DNA of 64,000 nucleotides, from contig NZ_SRSH01000001.1 of assembly GCF_006175985.1 (NCBI RefSeq), forward strand, positions 310,001 through 374,000. The letters are read 5' to 3'. Positions within the stretch are counted from its first letter, which is position 1. The number at the start of each line of letters is the position of its first letter. Shown here in pieces: positions 18,682 through 27,907 of this stretch. The notes beneath the pieces were generated by a model that saw nothing but the letters and a program-made list of their open reading frames with translations, was not told where the DNA came from and ran no database searches. The position numbers were made by a program, and so were the translations under genes. The DNA is from Methylotetracoccus oryzae. Its GTDB lineage: Bacteria; Pseudomonadota; Gammaproteobacteria; Methylococcales; Methylococcaceae.

Positions 18682-20091
18682 TCAGAGGTTGTAGCCGCGT
18701 TCGTTGTGCTCGGCCAGGTCGAGACCCAGTGTCTCGTCTTCCGGGGAAATCCTAAGGCCGCCGACCAGCAGGCCGACCACCTTCAGAATGATGTAGGTGC
18801 CGATCGTCGTGAAGACGACCGTGACGAGTACGCCCTTGACCTGCACACCAAGCTGCGCGCCGATCGTGACGCCTTCGGCCAGGCCCGCGCCACCGAGTTC
18901 GGCGGCCGCGCACAGGCCGGTCAGAATGGCGCCTACGATACCGCCGATGGCATGGACGCCGAACACGTCCAGCGAATCGTCATAACCCATCGCCCGCTTC
19001 AACTTTGTCGACGCGAGGAAGCAGGCGACGCCGGCCACGCCGCCGATCAGCAGCGCGCCCATCGGGCCGGCCGTGCCGGAAGCCGGGGTGATGGCTACCA
19101 GTCCGGCAACCGCGCCCGACACGATACCGAGAACGCTGGGCTTGCCGTGGGTCAGCCATTCGCTGAACATCCAGGCCAGCGCCGCCATGGCCGTCGCGAT
19201 CTGCGTGGTCGCCATCGCCATGCCGGCCGTGCCGTTCGCCGCCACGGCGCTGCCTGCGTTGAAGCCGAACCAGCCGACCCACAGCATCGACGCGCCAATC
19301 ACGGTGAGCACCAAATTGTGCGGGGGCATCGGGGTTTCGGGATAGCCTTTGCGCTTGCCGAGCATCAGGGCGGTCACAAAGCCGGCGATACCCGCGTTGA
19401 TGTGCACGACGGTGCCGCCAGCGAAGTCAAGGACGCCCCAGTCCCACATCAAGCCACCGTCGCCGCTCCACACCATGTGCGCGATCGGGGTGTACACCAC
19501 CGTGAACCAGAGACCCATGAAGAGCAGCAGCGCGGAAAACTTCATGCGCTCGGCGAAGGCACCGACGGTCAGGGCCGGGGTGATGATCGCGAACGTCATC
19601 TGGAAGGTCATGAACACCGTTTCCGGTATCGTCATCGTCAAACTGTCACGCCCCACCGAAGCGAGGAATGCCTTGTCCAAACCGCCGATCAGCGAATGGA
19701 AGTTGAACACTCCCTTCTCCATACCGGTGGTGTCGAAGGCCAGACTGTAGCCGTACAGCATCCACAGCACGGTCATCAACGACGTGATGGCGAAGCACTG
19801 CATCAACACCGACAGCACGTTCTTCGTTCGCACCATGCCGGCATAGAACAGCGACAGGCCGGGGATGGTCATGAACAGTACCAAAGCCGTGGAGGTCAGC
19901 ATCCATGCCGTGTCACCGGAGTCCAGTTTCGGTTTTTCCTCAGCTGCCGCGGCCGTGTCCGGCGCAGCCTCGGTCTCGATGACCTCAACGATGGTCTCGG
20001 CGACCGTGCCTGCGGGCGCAGCTGTCTCGGCGAGCGCAGCGCCCGACAAACCCAAGCTCAGGAAAAGCAACAACCCAGTCAAATATCTCAT
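18682..20091 (-). CDS. amtB: Ammonium transporter
   Basis: A 469-residue ammonium channel with a cleavable signal peptide (about residues 1-21, ending AALAETA) and eleven predicted membrane helices. The twin histidines of the conduction pore appear in GGTVVHINAG and GVHAIGGIVG. A variable acidic, alanine-rich segment separates the signal peptide from helix 1. It starts 15 bp after glnK, the usual glnK-amtB order; the PII protein blocks AmtB when nitrogen is plentiful. Expression is expected from the sigma-54/NtrC region upstream of glnK. Confidence 0.96.
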   Translation of the reverse strand: MRYLTGLLLFLSLGLSGAALAETAAPAGTVAETIVEVIETEAAPDTAAAAEEKPKLDSGDTAWMLTSTALVLFMTIPGLSLFYAGMVRTKNVLSVLMQCFAITSLMTVLWMLYGYSLAFDTTGMEKGVFNFHSLIGGLDKAFLASVGRDSLTMTIPETVFMTFQMTFAIITPALTVGAFAERMKFSALLLFMGLWFTVVYTPIAHMVWSGDGGLMWDWGVLDFAGGTVVHINAGIAGFVTALMLGKRKGYPETPMPPHNLVLTVIGASMLWVGWFGFNAGSAVAANGTAGMAMATTQIATAMAALAWMFSEWLTHGKPSVLGIVSGAVAGLVAITPASGTAGPMGALLIGGVAGVACFLASTKLKRAMGYDDSLDVFGVHAIGGIVGAILTGLCAAAELGGAGLAEGVTIGAQLGVQVKGVLVTVVFTTIGTYIILKVVGLLVGGLRISPEDETLGLDLAEHNERGYNL

Positions 20092-20106
20092 CTGATTCTC
20101 CGTTTC

Positions 20107-20579
<473 letters not shown>

Positions 20580-20645
20580 TGACCGGCTTCGACCGAAACC
20601 TACCGCTTCTTGACGAAGCGCCAAGCCTGCCACAGCCCCTGGAAC

Positions 20646-20660
20646 GCACCATAATCGAGC
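20646..20660. promoter_or_regulatory. Candidate NtrC-binding site, proximal
   Basis: GCACCATAATCGAGC fits GCAC-N7-GTGC with one mismatch in the right arm, and the spacer follows YANWNTR except at its last position. Its centre is about 100 bp upstream of the predicted start point of glnK-amtB. Confidence 0.5.
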
Positions 20661-20674
20661 CGATTGACGCTGGC

Positions 20675-20689
20675 GCACTATCTCGGTGC
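20675..20689. promoter_or_regulatory. Candidate NtrC-binding site, distal
   Basis: GCACTATCTCGGTGC is a perfect GCAC-N7-GTGC dyad, the core of the NtrC enhancer. It is centred 29 bp (near three helical turns) from the proximal site and about 129 bp upstream of the predicted start point, the layout known from glnA enhancers. Confidence 0.65.
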
Positions 20690-20763
20690 ATACAAAAACC
20701 GCTCAGGGCAGCCTCCTCGGCTTCGGCTGGACAGCGTGGCCACCCTTCGCTATCCTCCGACGC

Positions 20764-21015
20764 ATGTTCGATCCCGCATCCCTTGATGAACTCTCCAAGC
20801 GTCTGGCCGATGCCATCCCCGGCGGCCTGGTGCAGATCCGCGACGAGATTCAGAAAAGCTTCCGCGCCATCCTTCAGGGCACCCTCTCCCAGATGAATCT
20901 GGTCAGTCGCGAGGAGTTCGACGTGCAGCGCGAGGTGCTGGCCCGGACCCGGGCGAAACTCGAAGCGCTCGAAGCCCAGATCGCCGAGTTGGAAGAGCAG
21001 TTTCTGAAGCCCTAG
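20764..21015 (+). CDS. ubiK: Ubiquinone biosynthesis accessory factor UbiK (BMFP family)
   Basis: An 83-residue protein with the family pattern: an amphipathic N-terminal helix (DELSKRLADAIPGGL), a central MNLVSREEFDVQREVL motif and a C-terminal coiled coil (TRAKLEALEAQIAELEEQ) that makes trimers. UbiK helps the soluble ubiquinone-synthesis complex contact lipids. The ATG at 20764 begins the conserved region; the longer frame from 20686 lies in the control region shared with glnK. It is followed 19 bp later by comM, a common order. Confidence 0.9.
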   Translation: MFDPASLDELSKRLADAIPGGLVQIRDEIQKSFRAILQGTLSQMNLVSREEFDVQREVLARTRAKLEALEAQIAELEEQFLKP

Positions 21016-21034
21016 CGCCCGGCCGCGTCACAGC

Positions 21035-22564
21035 GTGAGCCTGGCCATCGTCTACACGCGGGGAAGGCAGGGTATCGCCGCCCCGCTGGTCACCGTCGAA
21101 GTCCACATCTCCAACGGCCTGCCGAACTTCACCATCGTGGGCCTGCCCGAAACCGCCGTGAAGGAAAGCAAGGACCGCGTGCGCGGCGCCCTGCTCAATT
21201 GCCACTTCGAATTCCCTGCCCAGCGCATCACCGTCAACATGGCGCCGGCCGACATTCCCAAGGAAGGCGGCCGCTTCGACCTGGCCATCGCACTCGGCAT
21301 CCTCGCCGCGTCGGGGCAGATACGTCACGAAGCATTGGCAATGATGGAGTGCGTTGGCGAGTTGTCCCTAAGCGGCGAACTGCGGCCGATCGTCGGCGCC
21401 TTGCCGGTCACCGTCGAAGCCCGCAATGCAGGCCGATCGCTGGTTTTGCCCTGTGGCAATGCCGCCGAGGCCAGTCTGGTCGACGGCGCCGACATCCTGC
21501 CGGCAGCTCACCTGCTTCAGGTTTGTGCGCAACTGAACGGCCAGGAATCCATCGCATTCGGGACCTCGGTCCCCGAATTCGAGGCGCCCGCAACCATCCC
21601 GCCGGATCCCCCCGATTTCGCGGACGTGCAAGGTCATTTCCAGGCCAAGCGCGCGCTGGAGGTGGCTGCCGTCGGCCGTCACAACCTGCTGATGGCGGGC
21701 CCGCCGGGCACGGGCAAGTCCATGCTCGCCACCCGCCTGCCGGGCATCCTGCCACCGTTGAGCGAGGCCGAAGCGCTGGAAACCGCGGCGATCGCATCGG
21801 TCAGCGAGTTGCCGTTCTCACCGGCGCTGTGGCGAACGCCGCCGTTCCGCGCACCGCATCATACGGCTTCGGCAGCGGCCCTGGTCGGCGGGGGCAGCAA
21901 CCCGCGGCCCGGCGAGATCTCGCTGGCGCACAATGGCGTGCTTTTCCTGGACGAGTTGCCGGAATTCGACCGCAAGGTACTCGAGGTACTGCGGGAACCG
22001 ATGGAAGCCGGCACGATCACCATCTCCCGCGCGGCCCGGCGCGTCGACTTCCCGGCACGCTTCCAGCTCATCGCCGCGATGAACCCCTGCCCCTGCGGCT
22101 ATCTGGGCGATCCTTCCGGGCGCTGCCGCTGCACGGCCGATCAGGTTCAGCGCTACCGCCAGCGCATATCAGGCCCATTGCTCGATCGCATCGACATGCA
22201 TATCGAAGTTCCGCGCATCGGACACGCGATGCTGCGCGACGCGAGCCCCGACCGAGAGGAAGCCAGCGCCACGATCCGCGCACGAGTTGCGGCGGCCCGT
22301 CAGCGTGCGCTGGACCGCAGTGGCGTGCCCAATGCCGCGCTGACGCCGCAACAGATCAAGCGCGTATGCCGGCTCGATGCGCCCGGACAGAACCTGCTAG
22401 AGCAGGCGATTCAGCGGCTCGGCCTGTCGCACCGGGCCTATCACCGCATCCTGAAGGTGGCGCGCACCATCGCCGATGTTGCCGGCAGCGCCGACATTCT
22501 TCCGCCGCACGTCGGCGAGGCGATCTCCTACCGCCGGCTCGACCGCCAAACCCCGGCCGCGTGA
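21035..22564 (+). CDS. comM: YifB/ComM family AAA+ helicase (Mg-chelatase-like)
   Basis: A 509-residue protein. The N-terminal Lon-protease-like (ChlI) domain begins SLAIVYTRGRQGIAAPLV. It is followed by an AAA+ module with Walker A GPPGTGKSM, Walker B NGVLFLDELPEF and a four-cysteine insert (NPCPCGYLGDPSGRCRC) typical of the family. ComM is a hexameric branch-migration helicase that promotes integration of incoming DNA during transformation. The start is GTG at 21035. The stop is followed within 3 bp by the rep ATG, so the two are probably co-transcribed. Confidence 0.94.
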   Translation: MSLAIVYTRGRQGIAAPLVTVEVHISNGLPNFTIVGLPETAVKESKDRVRGALLNCHFEFPAQRITVNMAPADIPKEGGRFDLAIALGILAASGQIRHEALAMMECVGELSLSGELRPIVGALPVTVEARNAGRSLVLPCGNAAEASLVDGADILPAAHLLQVCAQLNGQESIAFGTSVPEFEAPATIPPDPPDFADVQGHFQAKRALEVAAVGRHNLLMAGPPGTGKSMLATRLPGILPPLSEAEALETAAIASVSELPFSPALWRTPPFRAPHHTASAAALVGGGSNPRPGEISLAHNGVLFLDELPEFDRKVLEVLREPMEAGTITISRAARRVDFPARFQLIAAMNPCPCGYLGDPSGRCRCTADQVQRYRQRISGPLLDRIDMHIEVPRIGHAMLRDASPDREEASATIRARVAAARQRALDRSGVPNAALTPQQIKRVCRLDAPGQNLLEQAIQRLGLSHRAYHRILKVARTIADVAGSADILPPHVGEAISYRRLDRQTPAA

Positions 22565-22567
22565 CGC

Positions 22568-24580
22568 ATGGCGATCGAACTGAACCCGCCGCAGCGCGCC
22601 GCGGTCACGACCGTCGACTGTCCACTGCTAGTGATCGCCGGCGCCGGCAGCGGCAAGACGCGCGTAATCACCGAGAAAATCGCCCATCTCGTGCGCCAGG
22701 GCACGGCGGCCCGCTATATCACCGCAGTCACGTTCACGAACAAGGCCGCCCGGGAGATGAAGAGCCGCGTCAGCCGTACCCTGGACGACCGCGAACTGCG
22801 TGGGCTGACGGTCTCGACCTTCCATGCCCTCGGGCTCGACATCGTCCGCCGCGAGCACAAGGCGCTGGGCCTGAAGTCCGGCATCTCGATCTTCGACGAG
22901 CACGACCGGATGGCCGTGATCCGCGAGCTGTGCGCGCAGCACCCCGAACGCTTCGATGCCGATCTCGCGGCCGCGTACGCGAGCCAGATCAGCCGCTGGA
23001 AGAACCTGTTCCTGCTGCCCGAGCAAGCGCTGCAAGCGGCGACGGACGAGCCGCAGCGCGCTGCAGCGGGCCTGTATGCGGAACTGCTGCGCCTGCTGAA
23101 GTCATACAACGCAGTCGACTTCGACGACCTGATCCTGCTGCCGGTCATGCTGTTCCAGCAGCACGAAGAGGTGCTCGAGAAATGGCGCAACCGCATCCGG
23201 TACCTGCTGGTCGATGAGTATCAGGACACCAACGAAACCCAGTATCAGCTCGTCAAGCTGCTGACCGGGCGACTGGGCCGCTTCACGGTCGTCGGCGACG
23301 ACGACCAGTCGATTTACGCTTGGCGGGGCGCGCAGCCGGAGAACCTCGCGCAGTTGCAGCGCGACTTCCCGCGCCTGAAGGTCATCAAGCTGGAGCAGAA
23401 CTACCGCTCGACCGGACGGATCCTCCGCGCCGCGAATCAGTTGATCGCGAACAATCCGCACGTCTTCGAGAAGAAACTCTGGAGCGCCCTGGGCCACGGC
23501 GATCCGATCCGGGTCTTGCGCCATGCGGACGAAATCGCCGAGGCGCGCCAGATCGCGTCCGACATCGTCCATCACAAGTTCCGTCACGGCACCGAGTTCC
23601 GTGACTATGCCCTGCTCTATCGCGGCAACCACCAATCCCGGCTATTCGAGCGCGCGCTGCGCGAGTTCAGCGTGCCGTACTTCATCAATGGCGGCCCGTC
23701 CTTCTTCGGCTACGCGGAGATCAAGGACGTACTCGCCTATCTCCGGCTGATCATCAACCCGGACGACGACGCCGCCTTCCTGCGTATCGTCAACGTGCCG
23801 CGCCGCGAGATCGGGCCTGCAACGCTCGAGAAGCTGGGCCAGTATGCGCAGCGGCGGCATGTCAGCCTGTTCGATGCCTGCTTCGAGCTCGGGCTCGCGC
23901 AGGAACTGTCCGACTCCGCCCTGCAGCGGCTCCGGCATTTCTGCGAGCGCATAAGCGACGTCGCCGACCGCTGCGAGCGCGGCGACACCTTCGGCGTTCT
24001 CGACGACTTCATTACGGGCATCGGTTACGAGCATTGGCTGCGCGAGAACAGCGCCAGCGCCGCGACCGCCGAACGGCGTTACGGCAACGTGCGGGAGCTG
24101 CTGGACTGGCTCAAGCGCATCGCCAGCGAGCAGGAAGAGCAGAAGACGCTGGCCGAGTGCGTCTCCAAAGTGCTGCTACTGGATCTGCTCGACCGCCAGG
24201 ACGAGGAAAATAGCGGCGACCGCGTCAACCTGATGACGCTGCATGCGGCGAAGGGCCTGGAGTTCCCGTACGTCTATGTCGTTGGCGTCGAGGAGAACCT
24301 GCTGCCACACCAGACCAGCATCGAGGAAAACGGCATCGAGGAAGAACGCCGTCTCGCCTACGTGGGCATTACCAGGGCGCAGAAGCAGCTCACACTGAGC
24401 TACTGCTCGCAGCGCAAACGCTATGGCGAAGCGGTCAGTTGCGAACCCAGCCGCTTCCTCGAAGAATTGCCGCCGGAAGATCTGGAGTGGCCGGACCGCG
24501 TGCCGATCGACCCCGAAGAGCGCAAGGAGCGCGGCCGCGCCTCGCTGGCCCAACTGCGCAGCCTGTTAAGCGACGGTTGA
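22568..24580 (+). CDS. rep: ATP-dependent DNA helicase Rep
   Basis: A 670-residue superfamily 1A helicase. Walker A AGAGSGKT (near 24-31), the DEYQDTN Walker B box, DDDQSIYAWRGA, the QNYRST motif and the VNLMTLHAAKGLEF motif are all in order. The length suits Rep rather than UvrD, and the C-terminus lacks UvrD's long tail. It unwinds DNA ahead of the fork and displaces bound proteins. It also serves as host helicase for rolling-circle replicons, one of which is integrated about 2 kb downstream. Confidence 0.93.
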   Translation: MAIELNPPQRAAVTTVDCPLLVIAGAGSGKTRVITEKIAHLVRQGTAARYITAVTFTNKAAREMKSRVSRTLDDRELRGLTVSTFHALGLDIVRREHKALGLKSGISIFDEHDRMAVIRELCAQHPERFDADLAAAYASQISRWKNLFLLPEQALQAATDEPQRAAAGLYAELLRLLKSYNAVDFDDLILLPVMLFQQHEEVLEKWRNRIRYLLVDEYQDTNETQYQLVKLLTGRLGRFTVVGDDDQSIYAWRGAQPENLAQLQRDFPRLKVIKLEQNYRSTGRILRAANQLIANNPHVFEKKLWSALGHGDPIRVLRHADEIAEARQIASDIVHHKFRHGTEFRDYALLYRGNHQSRLFERALREFSVPYFINGGPSFFGYAEIKDVLAYLRLIINPDDDAAFLRIVNVPRREIGPATLEKLGQYAQRRHVSLFDACFELGLAQELSDSALQRLRHFCERISDVADRCERGDTFGVLDDFITGIGYEHWLRENSASAATAERRYGNVRELLDWLKRIASEQEEQKTLAECVSKVLLLDLLDRQDEENSGDRVNLMTLHAAKGLEFPYVYVVGVEENLLPHQTSIEENGIEEERRLAYVGITRAQKQLTLSYCSQRKRYGEAVSCEPSRFLEELPPEDLEWPDRVPIDPEERKERGRASLAQLRSLLSDG

Positions 24581-24604
24581 ACTGTGATATAGTTCGCGTT
24601 CAAC

Positions 24605-24681
24605 GCGCCCGTAGCTCAGTTGGATAGAGTGTTGGCCTCCGAAGCCAAAGGTCGGACGTTCAAGTCGTCTCGGGCGCGCCA
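24605..24681 (+). tRNA. tRNA-Arg (CCG)
   Basis: A 77-base cloverleaf. The acceptor stem GCGCCCG pairs with CGGGCGC at 24671-24677, followed by discriminator G and an encoded CCA. The anticodon arm TTGGC-CTCCGAA-GCCAA gives anticodon CCG, and the T-arm carries GTTCAAG. It lies just after rep and 75 bp before tRNA-Pro, probably as a tandem transcription unit. Confidence 0.96.
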
Positions 24682-24756
24682 CTCTATCGCTTCCGCAGTG
24701 ATAGAGCGCAGTTGTCTTCCCCAGTGCCGGCAATCGGCCAAAGTCCAGTCAGTCGT

Positions 24757-24836
<80 letters not shown>

Positions 24837-24847
24837 AAAACAGTCGC

Positions 24848-25921
24848 TTAGGAAATATTTTCGACTGTTCTTTCATCCCCACCGTGACGAAATCGTGACA
24901 TTTCGTCCAGTCTACCCACGGCCGCCCGAACGTTGTCCGGTCGGAGATGGGCATATCGCTCCGTCATGGCCACCGTGCTGTGACCGAGAAGGTCACGAAC
25001 CTCCGGCAGGGGAACCCCGGCGGATACGAGCCACGCCGCACAAGTATGGCGAAGGTCATGCACATGAAAGTCGGTGATCCCTGCACGACGACAGGCGGTA
25101 CCGAAGCTACCCTTCACGCACGCCAACCGCTTACCGCTTCGATCACAGAACACCCAGTGCGAGCTAGGGCAGTTCTCAGAGCAGAACCGCCTGCGACCGT
25201 TTAGCGCCGCCTGGGCATGCTCGTTGAGCGGTACCGTCCTTCGCTTACCTGTCTTCGTGTGCCTGCCTTCCAGCAGGATGAGCCCACGCTTCATGTCGAC
25301 TCGGCTCCACTCGAGACCGAGCATTTCTCCGCGCCGCATCCCGGTGTTGAGGCCCAGCCGAATGAAATCCGCCAAGTGAGGCGCCTTCGGCTCTGACTCC
25401 GCAGCAGCCACCAGGGCAACCGCCTCGTCCTCCGTCAAATACCGCACCCTACCTTCAGGCTCCTTCAATTTCTGGCCGGTGATCGGATTCGGGAGTTGCC
25501 ACTCGAAGGCGTGATTGCAGAAACTGATACAAGCCGCCAGAAACGCCAGCTCTCGATTGATGGTCGAGTTACTGACGCCCATTTCCTTCCGCGTTGCGAT
25601 GTACCCGCTGATATCCGACCGTTTCAGCGACTGAATGCTACGATCGGGCAACAATTGCCGCCAGCGTTTCGCATGCAGCTTGTCGTCGGAATGACTCCGC
25701 TTATCGCGTTTTGCCTGCAAGAACGCGAGCATCACTTCCTCGATGCTGCGGTCCGGCTCTCGGCCCCAATGTTGCTCTTCGTGAGCGGCGAGCTTCCATT
25801 TCGCCTCTAGGCCAACCGCTTCCTTGCGGTCGGTAGTCCCAGTAGACCGTCTAACACGACGGCCGCTGGCGTCCGTATACGACACCCACCAGATGGGGCT
25901 GTCTTTTCGTTTGTAAGGCAT
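24848..25921 (-). CDS. Tyrosine recombinase (island integrase)
   Basis: A 357-residue phage-type integrase. The N-terminal region ([23 protein letters not shown]) is an arm-binding domain and the central helical part is a SAM-like core-binding domain. The catalytic residues are Arg in [11 protein letters not shown], Lys in [16 protein letters not shown] (His-x-x-Arg), LLGHST, and the nucleophile Tyr in MTERYAHL. It is not an IntI-type integron integrase. It lies tail-on to tRNA-Pro, and its start overlaps the end of the helix-turn-helix gene by 115 bp in another frame, indicating one transcription unit with it and rep. Confidence 0.94.
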   Translation of the reverse strand: MPYKRKDSPIWWVSYTDASGRRVRRSTGTTDRKEAVGLEAKWKLAAHEEQHWGREPDRSIEEVMLAFLQAKRDKRSHSDDKLHAKRWRQLLPDRSIQSLKRSDISGYIATRKEMGVSNSTINRELAFLAACISFCNHAFEWQLPNPITGQKLKEPEGRVRYLTEDEAVALVAAAESEPKAPHLADFIRLGLNTGMRRGEMLGLEWSRVDMKRGLILLEGRHTKTGKRRTVPLNEHAQAALNGRRRFCSENCPSSHWVFCDRSGKRLACVKGSFGTACRRAGITDFHVHDLRHTCAAWLVSAGVPLPEVRDLLGHSTVAMTERYAHLRPDNVRAAVGRLDEMSRFRHGGDERTVENIS

Positions 25922-26148
25922 GTGAATGTCTCCTGTCGCACATGCCCCGCGCGCGGAGCATTATGCGCGGTCTGGGTATGGCTCGCCACCCATGCCCGGA
26001 GTCCGTCGACCGGCACCGTCAACCGGCGACCGATCCGCACCACCGGCAACTCCCCGGCCTCGATCAGCCGCCGCACGGTGCGGACCGAGATCCCACCCAG
26101 TAGACGCGCGGCATCATCCAGGCTGCACAGGAGCGAGTCTTCGGTCAC
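25807..26148 (-). CDS. AlpA/excisionase-like helix-turn-helix protein
   Basis: A 113-residue protein starting GTG at 26148, overlapping the stop of the upstream Rep gene as GTGA. Residues about 5-55 form a MerR-like DNA-binding fold of the excisionase family (SLDDAARLLGG-ISVRTVRRLIEAGELPVVRIGRRLTV). The remaining C-terminal half is poorly conserved-looking and overlaps the integrase start. Its place between rep and int suggests it controls excision direction or integrase expression. The long overlap means the functional stop or the integrase start may differ from this reading. Confidence 0.75.
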   Translation of the reverse strand: MTEDSLLCSLDDAARLLGGISVRTVRRLIEAGELPVVRIGRRLTVPVDGLRAWVASHTQTAHNAPRAGHVRQETFTCLTNEKTAPSGGCRIRTPAAVVLDGLLGLPTARKRLA

Positions 26149-27245
26149 GGCGCTGCGACCTCGGCGCTGTCGTCGTTGGGTGCGGTCTTTTCCGGTTCCA
26201 AGGGGAGCCCCGACATTACGAAGCGCGCGGGCGTACCTTCGACCGAGAGCGTCGCAACGATCCGCGCGGCGTCCCAACCGAGAATGTTGGAGAGGAACCA
26301 GATCAGCTTGCCGTAGCTCTTCCGGGCGTAATGAATAAGCCGCTCGAAACTGATCGTGAAGCGTGCCTTGTGGGTCCGGATGCGCTCTTGCGTCTCGGAC
26401 ACCCACGCCAAGCAGGGATAGGCGCCCGCGAGATAGACCCCAGGCCGGAGCAGCGCATCGCGCGGGATGATGCGATCGACCGTATGGAGTTCCAGCTCCC
26501 AGCGAACCCAGGGGCTGTCCGGGTCCCCTTCTTTCTTGCCCTTCTCGTAAACGCGCAGCAGCTTGCCGTTCTTCCGCTCGCCCACGTACAGGGTTTTGCC
26601 CTTGCCGGAATCGAAATCGTCGGTGTACTTGGCACTCGGCGGACGTCCACCCGTCGTGAACCCACCGGTCGCCAGCATGCCCAACGCCGTTTGGATGTCG
26701 AAGACTCCGGCGTAGTCGTCGTGTGCCAGATCGACTCGGGTGATCTTGGCGTCTCGTTGCACCAGCCACGCATGCACCGCCAGCCAATCCGGCACCAGGG
26801 CGCAGGCTTCGCCGGACAGACTCAGGAAACAGGTCCCGCCTTGCGACGCGCCGCCTTGGGCCAAGATTCCGACACGGTGACCCAGTTCCCAGGAATCCGT
26901 GTACCCCAGGTGCCCGATGTTTCGCTTGCTGCCCACGGGCATACCAAAGACCCGTTCCATGTCCTCGACGAGCCAGGCATCCAGCACACGGCTCCCCCGC
27001 TTCGGCACATGCGGGAAAGTGACGTTGAGCCAATCGATCAGCGCGGCATCACCCACTCCCTTGCCCGCGTCCTCACAGGTACTTTCCCCCCGTATTACCT
27101 CACGGGGGGACGCCGGCAAGGGGGCGTCGACAGGGCAGCCTGCGAACTCAGCAGGAGCGGCCGCGCCGGGCGCGGGCGCGTCTGGTCGCGCGCCTTCGCG
27201 CCCCGCGTGGCCGCGGCCCAGGTCTGAGGGATCGAAACGGTTCAT
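26145..27245 (-). CDS. Rolling-circle replication initiation protein (Rep_trans family)
   Basis: A 366-residue replication initiator like those of small RCR plasmids and filamentous phages. After a low-complexity, Ala/Pro-rich N-terminus comes the family domain: DWLNVTFP, GHRVGILAQGG near the middle, KITRVDLAHDDY (metal-binding segment) and RVYEKGKKEGDPDSPWVRWELEL, whose Tyr is the likely nicking residue. It should nick its own origin and recruit a host helicase such as Rep. ATG 27245 is preferred over GTG 27254 because GGAG lies eight bases upstream. A nested dyad upstream and a strong hairpin inside its 5' region are candidate operator and origin. Confidence 0.85.
   Translation of the reverse strand: MNRFDPSDLGRGHAGREGARPDAPAPGAAAPAEFAGCPVDAPLPASPREVIRGESTCEDAGKGVGDAALIDWLNVTFPHVPKRGSRVLDAWLVEDMERVFGMPVGSKRNIGHLGYTDSWELGHRVGILAQGGASQGGTCFLSLSGEACALVPDWLAVHAWLVQRDAKITRVDLAHDDYAGVFDIQTALGMLATGGFTTGGRPPSAKYTDDFDSGKGKTLYVGERKNGKLLRVYEKGKKEGDPDSPWVRWELELHTVDRIIPRDALLRPGVYLAGAYPCLAWVSETQERIRTHKARFTISFERLIHYARKSYGKLIWFLSNILGWDAARIVATLSVEGTPARFVMSGLPLEPEKTAPNDDSAEVAAP
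27086..27109. other. Candidate double-strand origin hairpin inside the rep gene
   Basis: An 8-bp perfect inverted repeat (CCCCCCGT/ACGGGGGG) encloses an AT-richer 8-base loop, within codons for SPREVIRGE of the Rep protein. In pT181-type replicons the nick site sits in the loop of such a hairpin within rep, so this is the best candidate for the origin. Assignment is from structure and position only. Confidence 0.4.
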
Positions 27246-27250
27246 GGCAC

Positions 27251-27285
27251 ACACTCCAAAGGGGTAATCAGTTACCCTAGAGTGT
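27251..27285. promoter_or_regulatory. Nested dyad upstream of the island rep gene
   Basis: An inner perfect repeat GGGTAA-TCAG-TTACCC (27262-27277) is flanked by an outer pair ACACTC (27251-27256) and GAGTGT (27280-27285). It lies immediately before the rep start and could be an operator controlling Rep dosage or part of the origin. Confidence 0.45.
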
Positions 27286-27333
27286 AGCCGGAAGGAAGGG
27301 GGCCTTGTGACCCCTTAGGGTGGAATCTGTGAT

Positions 27334-27714
27334 CTACTCGTCACTAATCTCGCGCCGCTGCTCCACCTTGATGTCGCCGCTAACGGCCTTCCAAAAATTG
27401 CCAAGCTTTTTGGCGATCTGGTAGCCCAAGGACCGGTACGCCATCGGCCCTTCTTCCGGGAAGAACTCGCGTACGTTAATGCCGAGGATCTCTTCGTACT
27501 TGCGGATGGTGCGCTTGTTGTGTACCAGCACCAGCACCTTCCAGCCGACGTGATCGCCGAAGCGCAGCATGCCCAATGCCGCCTCCAGTTCATCCAGTTG
27601 CCCCTTGAAGTTTGCCAGCGCGTCCCGCTCGACGCGCATTAGCTGGGCAATGCGTTCCTCGTCGCGGACTGCGAGTCTGAGAAGGTTCTGTTCGTACTTG
27701 GGGTTCTTTTGCAT
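27334..27714 (-). CDS. Hypothetical protein of the island
   Basis: A 126-residue, charged, largely helical protein (MQKNPKYEQNLLRLAVRDEERIAQL at the start, then two long helices) that I do not recognise. It has no signal peptide, membrane segment or metal motif. It sits between the rolling-circle rep gene and the first cassette-like unit on the same strand, and no attC-like palindrome lies to its left, so it more likely belongs to the replicon module than to the cassettes. The ATG at 27714 lacks a strong ribosome-binding site. Confidence 0.6.
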   Translation of the reverse strand: MQKNPKYEQNLLRLAVRDEERIAQLMRVERDALANFKGQLDELEAALGMLRFGDHVGWKVLVLVHNKRTIRKYEEILGINVREFFPEEGPMAYRSLGYQIAKKLGNFWKAVSGDIKVEQRREISDE

Positions 27715-27803
27715 GGCGTATTTGGTGCGTGCCCAAACGGGACGGTAACGCCACGCAAGGAGCTTCGCAACCCCTTAAGAGTTGAGGGGACGAACCCCGA
27801 GAA

Positions 27804-27871
27804 GTGCTAACGGCCTTGTGGTTCAGCCGCGGCCCGCTCAGCGGACCGTCCGCTGCAAGCCAATGTTAGAC
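27804..27871 (-). repeat. attC-like recombination site 1 (after the TIR gene)
   Basis: Read with the gene, a 68-base imperfect palindrome runs from GTCTAAC to GTTAGCA. The inner arms GGCTTGCAGC and GGTTCAGC (reverse strand) pair apart from extrahelical bases, and the centre is GC-rich. This is the R''-L''-L'-R' layout of integron attC sites. It lies 36 bp after the stop of the TIR gene. Confidence 0.65.
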
Positions 27872-27907
27872 AGCTGTCTCGGCAACGTTCGGCAAGCATG
27901 TAGAACA

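Noticed and set aside
24886-24907. Inverted repeat GACGAAAT...ATTTCGTC near attL
   Set aside because: It lies within the 3' coding end of the integrase and is not repeated at attR in full, so I did not call it an arm-binding site.
24848-25921. Integrase considered as an integron IntI
   Set aside because: Its layout (N-terminal arm-binding domain, position tail-on to a tRNA gene) is that of island or phage integrases, and I see no IntI-specific insertion.
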